Assembly: GCF_000091325.1 (NCBI RefSeq) | Contig: NC_014012.1 | Span: forward strand, 620,001-684,000 | DNA length: 64,000 bases | From: Shewanella violacea DSS12 | Lineage (GTDB): Bacteria; Pseudomonadota; Gammaproteobacteria; Enterobacterales; Shewanellaceae | Direction: 5' to 3' | Made by a program: the position numbers and the translations under genes | Shown here: positions 18,833 to 28,100 of the stretch, in pieces | Layout of the letters: each line of letters starts with the position of its first letter | Position numbering within the stretch: the stretch's first letter is position 1 | Notes under the pieces: model-generated | Databases searched by the model: none | Seen by the model: only the letters and a program-made list of their open reading frames with translations | What the model was told of the DNA's origin: nothing

Positions 18833-19015
18833 GTTTTCTCCATTATTATTTGGTGGTGACTGAATTTTATTTTCAGCGCAAGATTTCACTACCCAAGATA
18901 GTGCTTGCTTAGGGTATAGTAACCTTTCAACTGAGTTTATAAATAGTCGTTTTATCTAAGATATCAGTTAGCTGTTCATCTTAATGCAAGATGATGACTA
19001 ATATATATCATTCGG

Positions 19016-19068
19016 GACATAAGCAGATCATTTAAGACATATCTATATCACCAAAGACATAATATGTC
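19016..19068. promoter_or_regulatory. Three GACATA sites at exact 20-bp spacing between the PspA cluster and glnE
   Basis: GACATA occurs at 19016, 19036 and 19056. Each is preceded five bases earlier by ATCA, giving a 20-bp direct repeat (about rATCA-N5-GACATA). The third is completed to the palindrome GACATAATATGTC (19056-19068), identical to the site before yjfI. This sits in the divergent region between the lipoprotein gene and glnE. 20-bp spacing places sites on nearly the same DNA face. Confidence 0.7.
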
Positions 19069-19091
19069 GACAGCCAAAATTGTTAAGGATT

Positions 19092-21965
19092 ATGATCACC
19101 ATGGAAAATATCAGTAACAAGCCCTTATCTGCCATCATAGTTAAAGTTGCAGATCGTTACTGGCAAAGGCTGAATGAAGCCTGGCCTGAGCTCCCCAGCA
19201 CACTTAGCCAGCAGCAGAGCGACGAGCTGTATCGTATCATGGGACTCAGTGATTTTGTTGCAGAGCAATTATGTCGTCATCCGGATTGGATCTCTCCGCT
19301 TTTTAATGGACTGCTCGATAATTTGGAACGTCAAAGCTTAGATAAAGAGGTTCATGAGCTGCTTGAGGCCTGCACCAGTGAAGATGAAGTTAAGCTTCAC
19401 CTTCGACGTTATCGAAATCAACAGATGGTGCGCTTAGCTTGGCGGGATTTTTTTGGTTATGTCAGTCTCGAAGACTCATTGTTAGATCTGTCGGCCCTGT
19501 CTGAAGCATTAGTGATAGCCGGGCGAGACTGGCTATATACAGATATGTGCAAGCAACTCGGCACCCCCTGTGATAGTGACGGTAATCCTCAGCCTTTACT
19601 CGTGTTAGGTATGGGTAAGCTAGGCGGGCGTGAGCTTAACTTCTCTTCCGATATCGATCTTATTTTTACCTTTCCAGAGCATGGCGAGACTCAGGGAGGA
19701 CGCAGAAGCATAGCCAACCAGCAGTTCTTCATTCGCATGGGTCAACGTCTAGTTAACCTGCTACATCAAGTCACGGTCGATGGTTTCGTCTATCGCGTCG
19801 ATATGCGCCTGCGCCCCTATGGCGAGAGTGGCCCCTTGGTGGTGAGTTTTAGTGGCCTGGAGGATTATTACCAGGAGCAGGGTCGGGACTGGGAGAGATA
19901 TGCCATGGTCAAGGCCAGGGCGCTAGGTCCTTGGACGGCGTACTCAGATGAACTCCACTCCATGCTAAGACCTTTCGTCTATCGTCGCTATATTGATTTC
20001 TCTGCCATCGAATCTCTGCGCAAGATGAAGCAACTTATCACTCAGGAGGTGAGACGCAGACAGCTCACCGACAATATTAAGTTAGGCGCTGGTGGCATCC
20101 GCGAAGTTGAGTTTGTCATTCAGAGTTTTCAACTCATTCGTGGCGGCCGTGAGCCTTCGCTGCGTCAGCAGAGCCTGTTTGCGGCGATAGATACCCTTTA
20201 TAGCCTTGGCCAACTCGAATATCTGGTGGTGGATGAGCTTAAGCAGAGTTATCTATTGTTAAGGCGTGTGGAGAACCTGCTACAGGCCATAGGCGATAAA
20301 CAGACCCAAACCTTGCCGGATAATGGCTTGGACTGGTATCGATTATGTCATGCCATGGGCATGGCTTCGGAAGCCGAACTCAGGACTCATATCGAGTCGG
20401 CCATGAGTAAGATCCACCGTCACTTCAAGGATACTGTTGGCGGGCATGATCAAGATGAGATCACAGATCTTTGGACCCAAGATCTTTGGAATGTTCAGGA
20501 AGATGACCATGCTCAAAGCCTGATAGGCGAGCAAGCCATAGAAGATCCCGACCTCTGGCCCTTGCTTAAACAATGGCGTGACACCATAGCTAAACGTAGC
20601 ATAGGCCCCCGTGGACGGGACACTTTAGATAAGCTTATGCCTTGGCTATTGCGTGAGCTGATTAACTTCGATTCACCTTCAAAGGCTTTTGCGGCAGTTT
20701 CTAAGGTGTTGGATCAGATCTTGACTCGTACTACCTATCTCGAGCTCCTCTATGAGAATCCTGGAGCTCGACAGCAATTGGTGAGCCTGTGCCAGGCTAG
20801 CCCCTGGATTGCAGAGCAGTTGGCTAAGTTTCCCATGTTGCTCGATGAACTTATCGATCCGACTCAGCTATATGACACCACTTCTCTCGATGATTATGGT
20901 AGCGAGCTGAGGCAATATTTGCTGCGTGTGCCTGAGGAGGATATGGAACAGCAGATGGAAGTTCTTAGGCAATTTAAGTTATCACAGCAGTTAAAAATAG
21001 CTGCTGCAGATGTCACCGGAGTTTTACCTGTGAGTGAGGTTAGCGAGCATCTTACTTTACTGGCCGAGGCTGTTATCGATCAAGTGGTCACTCAGGCCTG
21101 GCTGCAAATTATCAGTCGTCACGGGGTTCCGGGTCACCTCGAAGACGGTGATATGGGCTTTGCTGTTATTGGTTATGGTAAAGCTGGTGGGCTAGAGCTT
21201 GGGTATGGATCGGATCTCGATCTGGTGTTTTTGCACAACTATTCTCGTGAGATCTATCCAGAGCACAGAGAGACCGATGGCGATCGTCCCATAGAAATTG
21301 GGCATTTTTATCTCAAGCTAGCTCAGCGGATCTTACACCTGTTTTCTACCCGTACCACATCAGGTGAACTCTATGAAGTGGATATGCGTTTACGACCATC
21401 AGGCTCATCGGGCTTGCTAGTAAGCGAAATAGAAAATTTTGGTCAGTATCAGAAAGAGGAAGCCTGGACCTGGGAGCATCAGGCTTTGGTTAGAGCCAGG
21501 TTTATGTTTGGTGCAAATGAGCTATCGAGTCGCTTTAGTCAGATACGATCTCAGGTTATCGAATTGGAGCGGGATAAGCATACCTTGGCCAAAGAGGTAA
21601 GAGGTATGCGGCTCAAGATGCGTGATCATCTGTTAAAGTCTGCACCAGACATGTTCGATCTTAAGCAGAGTGAGGGTGGCATTGCCGATATCGAGTTTAT
21701 CGCCCAATTTCTGGTGTTAGCCTATGCCCATGACCACGATGAGCTGTCTACCTGGTCTGATAATCTGAGGATTTTTGAAGCCTTAGGAGAACTGGAACTC
21801 TTGCCTCTAATCGATGTTCAGTCCCTCATTCAAGCTTACTTCTTTCTACGTGATGAGAGCCATAGACTTGCCTTACAACATCTTCCTGCTCAAATACTCA
21901 AAAATAAGGTTGAGGAACATGCCCATAGGGTGATGGATATCTATCGTCGGGTCTTGCAATCATAA
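19092..21965 (+). CDS. glnE: Glutamine synthetase adenylyltransferase / adenylyl-removing enzyme
   Basis: Two homologous nucleotidyltransferase halves: [14 protein letters not shown] with [15 protein letters not shown] in the N-terminal (adenylyl-removing) half, and [14 protein letters not shown] with [15 protein letters not shown] in the C-terminal (adenylylating) half. Each is followed by a GlnD-PII-uridylyltransferase-like helical domain. It controls glutamine synthetase activity according to nitrogen status, together with PII proteins. About 957 aa, normal length. AAGG precedes the chosen ATG; a second ATG at 19101 is possible. Its promoter region contains the GACATA array, so it may share control with the PspA cluster. 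Confidence 0.95.
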   Translation: MITMENISNKPLSAIIVKVADRYWQRLNEAWPELPSTLSQQQSDELYRIMGLSDFVAEQLCRHPDWISPLFNGLLDNLERQSLDKEVHELLEACTSEDEVKLHLRRYRNQQMVRLAWRDFFGYVSLEDSLLDLSALSEALVIAGRDWLYTDMCKQLGTPCDSDGNPQPLLVLGMGKLGGRELNFSSDIDLIFTFPEHGETQGGRRSIANQQFFIRMGQRLVNLLHQVTVDGFVYRVDMRLRPYGESGPLVVSFSGLEDYYQEQGRDWERYAMVKARALGPWTAYSDELHSMLRPFVYRRYIDFSAIESLRKMKQLITQEVRRRQLTDNIKLGAGGIREVEFVIQSFQLIRGGREPSLRQQSLFAAIDTLYSLGQLEYLVVDELKQSYLLLRRVENLLQAIGDKQTQTLPDNGLDWYRLCHAMGMASEAELRTHIESAMSKIHRHFKDTVGGHDQDEITDLWTQDLWNVQEDDHAQSLIGEQAIEDPDLWPLLKQWRDTIAKRSIGPRGRDTLDKLMPWLLRELINFDSPSKAFAAVSKVLDQILTRTTYLELLYENPGARQQLVSLCQASPWIAEQLAKFPMLLDELIDPTQLYDTTSLDDYGSELRQYLLRVPEEDMEQQMEVLRQFKLSQQLKIAAADVTGVLPVSEVSEHLTLLAEAVIDQVVTQAWLQIISRHGVPGHLEDGDMGFAVIGYGKAGGLELGYGSDLDLVFLHNYSREIYPEHRETDGDRPIEIGHFYLKLAQRILHLFSTRTTSGELYEVDMRLRPSGSSGLLVSEIENFGQYQKEEAWTWEHQALVRARFMFGANELSSRFSQIRSQVIELERDKHTLAKEVRGMRLKMRDHLLKSAPDMFDLKQSEGGIADIEFIAQFLVLAYAHDHDELSTWSDNLRIFEALGELELLPLIDVQSLIQAYFFLRDESHRLALQHLPAQILKNKVEEHAHRVMDIYRRVLQS

Positions 21966-22088
21966 TGCATTAAATAGGCTGAATTTTATCATGTTTTAAA
22001 TTTGCATTTTGCCATGCAGTTTGTCGAAATCGAAGCAAACTCTAATTTTTAACAGTGCTAATAGTCTGAAACACAACTAGAAAATAAC

Positions 22089-22104
22089 TGGCCTGCTCTA
22101 TGCA
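22089..22104 (+). promoter_or_regulatory. Sigma-54 promoter of the giant surface protein gene
   Basis: TGGCCTGCTCTATGCA matches the -24/-12 pattern TGGCACG-N4-TTGCW with the correct GG-N10-GC spacing (GG at 22090-22091, GC at 22102-22103). It lies 40 bp before the ATG. Identical geometry is found before the next two genes. Confidence 0.75.
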
Positions 22105-22143
22105 TCCAAGTTGAATTGTATACTTTTCAACTTGGGGTGAGCG

Positions 22144-25100
22144 ATGAAACTTGATCTTATATATACATGCTTTCTCCTGCTAACTCGATGGGTTAGCAGA
22201 TTCATTTCATCGCTACTCTCTGGCGGACATCATCTTTCTAAACTCATTTCGAAACTTGTCTCCCGAGAAGGAGATAATGTCACTCATCTGAGTGGTCTTC
22301 TGTTACTTATCACCTGTTTTCTGGCTGTGCAGCAGGCGAAAGCGGTTGAGCATGAGCTTGAGTCTTTATCAGCTGATATCACTGAAACTGAGCTGATCAT
22401 CATAGATCCAGCGGTTCATGATCCTTACATGCTTTACCAAGCGTTAAACGCCAAGTTTAGACAGCATCTAGGCCAGAACAGTAAAACTCAAATCGTCTTC
22501 CTCAGGCCAGAACTTGAGCCCTTGCAGCAGATACTCATTGCGATCAAAGACAAGCCTAACCTATCTCAGCTATCTATCATTTCCCATGCGTCTAACGGCG
22601 CTATCTTTCTGGCAGGAAAATGGATAGATAAAGATTATATTAATCAGCATAAAGCTATGATGAGTGAGATTGGCTCTAGCCTGAAAAAGGGGGCGGATCT
22701 CAAGTTGTATGGCTGTAATCTAGCTGCTGGCTTATCGGGTAAACGTTTCGTCAACAGGGTGGCTGAGTTAACTCAGCTGGATGTGGCCGCCTCTACCGAT
22801 ACGACTGGTGGAGCAAAGCAAGGCCATAACTGGGAGCTGGAGTATAAGGTGGGGAGCATAAATTCTCGCTCGCTGTTTTCTGAAGCACTGCCCACTTCTT
22901 ACTCCTCCACACTGAATCACTTTCGGTACGGTACCATGGCGGTTGAGCCCATTACTGGGGAGAGTGGCAAGGTAAGGCTCAAGGTGCAGATTGGCTATAC
23001 TTTGAATCACTACATCATGACTCAGTTGGTTAACTCGCCGGTGGGCACGGTAAATTGTCAGATGCCTTACCTACAGAGTTTCTCGTGGGGAGATGGACAA
23101 GGACAGGGAGGTATTTGTGTACAGCTGCTTTCGAAAGACACTGCCACCAATGATGCCCTTGTCGAGGTGGTGAGTATTGGAGCCAATGGCTATGAGCCTG
23201 GCCTAGTGCATCAATATCAAGCAGATGGTAACTACACGCTCTCTTGGTCCTCTTATGCCAGAAGTCCCGCCATGAGCCAGGACAACGCATACTGGCGCGC
23301 AGAGGCAAGTACTTCAGTGGTTAACGGTGAAATTACTAATGCCTCGCCAGTAACCGCGGTATCGGCTCTGGTATATGTCAGAGACGATCACCCCTTTACC
23401 ATGCAAATATCTGGGGTTGATCAAAATGGCGATCAAATACGCTATCGCTGGGGCAAGCAGAAAGAGTTTTACTCGGGTAATAGTAATAATGAGGTAAAAA
23501 AACCTACTGGGATGCAGCTTTCTGCCGAAGGTTTAATTACCTGGGATCTGGCAGCGGATCTGGCTAATGGAGATCTGATTACTTATACCGACAATGCCAA
23601 TCCCAGCACAGTAACCAGTAATCGTTGGCAGGCAGCCATAGTTCTGGAAGATCTGGACATTAATGGTGTGGTAAAGTCTAAGGCGCCATTGGATTTCGTG
23701 TTTATTATCAGCGATCCAGATAATGCCTCGCCAGGTTTCAATCCCGCCCCCGAGATCACCGCAACCCAATATATCCAGCTGCATCAAACAACCACTTTTA
23801 CTATCACGGCGACTGATGTCGATGAGAATGGCGATCCAGATGTACCCAGCATCAGCGTGTTAAACCCGCCTTCCACGGATACGGCAATATGGAGCACCAG
23901 TACCATAAGCCAAGACCCAACAACCGGGACTAGCGTGATTGAAGTGACATTCTCCCCTTCCGATGACATGTTAGGTAAGGCATATGCGGTGATCTTTAGT
24001 GCCAAAGATAGCAATGGCATCACCTCCGAAGCCGCGGTTAACTTAGTTATCGTTAATGAAGCACCGATTGCACAAGATGACTCGGCCTTCACTCAGCAAG
24101 GTCAGATGGTGATAGTCGATGTGTTGGCGAATGATTCAGACCCAGACGGTGATCCCTTAACCATTACTCAGTTCAATGCTCCGAATGGCACTGTGGTGCT
24201 AAATCCAGATAACACCATCTCTTATACGCCGGATGCGAATTTCAGTGGTTTAGAAATTATCTCCTATGTTATTTCTGACGGTATCGGCTCTGTGGCAAGT
24301 GCCAATATCTTAGTCACGGTTAATGGCAAGCCAATTGCTCAAGATGACCTTTTCACTATCAATGAAGATACAAGCTCAGTGCTGGATGTGCTGGCTAACG
24401 ATAGTGAGCCTGACGCTGATACGTTAAATATAACTCTCACATCGGCGAGTTTTGGTCAGCTGAGTCTGGTTAATAACTTGGTCACCTATACACCCAATGG
24501 CCAATTTTATGGAACAGATACATTTAGCTACACCATTAGTGATGGGCTAGGTGGCAGCGATACTGCCAGCGTGACTGTGACTGTGGTGAGTATCAATGAT
24601 CTGCCTGTTGCGAATAATGACTTAGCTGAAATAGATGAAGATCAGAGTATTGCTATTTCAGTACTGGCAAATGATAGCGATCCTGAAAATGATCCTCTGT
24701 CTGTGACTGCTCACCAGTCACTACATGGAACTACATCGGTGAATTTAGACCAGAGCCTAACCTATGTGCCTGCATTAAATTATTTTGGCCCAGATCAGAT
24801 CACTTACACCATTAGCGATGGTAATGGCGGTGAGTCGACGGCTACCGTGGCAGTGACAGTTACGCCTATCAATGATGCGCCCGTTGCAATTGATGATGTG
24901 GCGACACTTGCTGAAGATACCAGTGTGCTTTTGACTCCTCTTAGCAATGATGTGGACGTAGAGGGGGATCTTCTCTCTTATGTTTCTGTTGTGGCTTCCA
25001 GTGGACTGGTGACGGTTAATGCAGATATGAGCGTGCTGTACACCCCAGCAGAAAATTTCCAAGGTAATGTACAGATTAATTATCTTATTTCTGACCCTTC

Positions 25101-28100
25101 AGGCCTGCAGTCTGCCGCCGTGATTTCAGTGAGTGTTACTCAGGTTAACGATGCCCCCAAGGCCAATGCAGATACAGCCTCTGTCGATGAGGACGGTACG
25201 CTTACATATGCTGTGCTAGATAACGATACCGATGTTGAAAATCATGCTTTAACGGTTTCTGTTGCTCAGTCTAGCCATGGTCAAGCCAATGTAGAAGCGA
25301 ATGGCAGCATCACCTATGTACCCGATCCCGACTTCAATGGCAGTGATAGCGTTATCTACACCATAGACGATGGTCATGGGGGACAAGACTCGGCCTTGTT
25401 TAGCGTGACGGTTAATGGCGTCAATGATGAACCTATAGCGGTCGATGACAGTGTCACTCTGGATGAAGACGCGAGTGTTACTGTCCCCGTGCTAGCTAAC
25501 GACAGTGATGTCGATGGCGATAGCTTGACGGTAACCGTGCAATCTTCAGTCAATGGCACGGCGTCAGTTACGGCGCTAGGTTTAGTGCTGTACACGCCGA
25601 ATGCGAATTTCAATGGGGCCGATAGTCTCACGTACACCATTGAGGACGGTAATGGCGGCAGTGCTAGCGCCGTACTCTCTATTTTTGTGAGCAGCGTTAA
25701 TGATCAACCGCTTGCCATGAATGATACGGCGAGTCTAGATGAAGACACCAGTATAAGGGTACATGTGCTGGCAAATGACAGCGATCTCGATAACGACTTG
25801 CTGGTGGTCACGGCTCAATCTGCGAGTCATGGTGATGTCACCGTTGGGCTAGATGGCAGTATTAGCTACATGCCAGAGCAGGACTTTAATGGTGTCGACA
25901 GTGTGACTTATTCAATCGATGACGGTCATGGAGGCACGGCTCAGGCTCTGCTCACTATCACAGTTAATGCCGTTAATGATCTGCCCGTGGCAGTGGATGA
26001 TTATGCCTATGTCACCGAGGATGGCTCTGTGACTTTCTCTGTGTTGAGTAACGACACAGATGTTGATAACGATGTGCTAACCCTAACCTTAAATGCCGCC
26101 AGTAATGGCAGTACAATTAATCATAATGATGGCAGTGTTAGCTATACACCTGATGCCAATTTTAATGGCAGTGATAGCGTTCAATATAGCGTGAGTGATG
26201 GCCAAGGCGGTGAAGCTCAGGCAGTCATTTATCTCAACGTCACAGCGGTCAATGATGCCCCCGTGGCCGAAGTCGATCTTATTAGCATGGAGGAAGATAC
26301 GTCACTGAATTTTGACTTATTACTTAATGACACAGACGTCGAGTTTTCTCTCAACCCTGCTAGTGCCGAGTTGCTAGATCTGCCACAGCATATGAGTGTC
26401 AGAGTGGTAAATGGTGTGGTGACTTTAACGCCCGATGCTGACTTTAATGGCAGTGACAGCCTGACTTATCGAGTATCAGATGGCGAGGGTAAAGCCTCCA
26501 ATATTGCAGTTGTAACCATAGAAGTGGCAGCTGTGAATGATGCGCCGCGGCCCGAGCCAGATTTTGTCAGTGTCGATGAAGATATCACCTCAGACATCGA
26601 AGTTTTGGCCAATGACATAGATATCGATGATAGCGGTGAGTCATCTTTGGATATTCATTCCGTGGTGGTAGTACAAGCGCCGCTTCATGGCCAGTTAACC
26701 AATGTTGACGGTGTCTTAAGTTACCATCCAGATAGTAATTATGTTGGCTCTGACAGTTTCAGTTATACCGTGGCAGACATGATAGGGGCTGTGAGCCAGG
26801 CCAGTCTGGTCACCTTAAACGTGCAAGGCATCAATGATGCCCCCGTTGCTGTGAGCGACAGCTTTACCAGCGATGAGGACCTGGGCATAAGCTTCAATGT
26901 GACCACGAATGACACCGACATAGACTCCCAACTAGCGCCTGAATCGGTGAGCATATTTAGCGCCCCAACTCATGGAGTGGTGAGTATTTCAGCAACGGGA
27001 GAGCTTACTTACACGCCCAATGCCGATTATTTTGGTGATGACAGCTTCAGCTACACGGTCAAGGACGCTGAAGGGGCAGTGTCCTTGCCTGGTACTGTGA
27101 GTGTGAGCCTAGCGTCTATCAACGATGCCCCAAGGCTGGATGATGATATGGCTCAACTCATGGAGGATGGCGTCAATGACATCAATGTGCTGGGTAATGA
27201 CCTAGATATTGATGGTGAGCTCGTTTTAGCTAGCCTGATGGTGACGGTTATGCCGGAGCACGGCACAGTCTCAATATTGGCGAGTGGATTGCTTAGGTAC
27301 ACCCCGGATGATAACTACTATGGAGCGGACAGCTTTAGTTACTCGATTAACGACAATGATGGCGTGACGAGTGAAGCTAATGTTCAAATCACCATAGATA
27401 GCATCAACGATCGACCCATGGCCCAAGATGATGGCGCTGTGCTAGATGAAGATAGCCTAATAACACTCGATATTTTGGCCAATGACACCGACTTAGATGG
27501 AGCCTTAGATGTAAGCAGTGTGATCATCATTAATGCGCCGACCTCAGGAATAGTGGAAGTAAATTCTGATGGCAGCCTGCTTTATATACCAGATGCTAAC
27601 TTCAACGGCAGTGACAGCTTTAGCTACCAAGTCAGCGATGATGGGGGGGGCAGCTCTGAAATTGCATTTGTCAGTTTAGATGTAATCTCAGTCAATGATG
27701 CACCGCAAATTTCGGGGAATGCACCTGAGACTCTCATCGAGGGTGAGTCCTATCAATTCACTCCCTCTAGCCTAGATATCGACAATGATACTTTGATATT
27801 TTCTATCACAGGCTTACCGATATGGGCGAGTTTTGATGGGCTTACTGGAACCTTGAGTGGTATTGCCGCTTATGAAAATGTCGCTAGCTATGGCCCTATG
27901 GTTATTTCAGTGTCTGACGGGGTTATAGAGGTTGAGTTGGAGGCATTCTATATCCAAGTTGAGGTGCTTGATTCTGATGGTGACAGTATCCCAGATACTA
28001 TTGAGATTGAACTAGGCTTAGATCCATTCGATGCCTATGATGCCGGGCAAGATGCCGATGGTGATGGCCTTAGTAACTTGGATGAATGGTTAGGGGGAAG

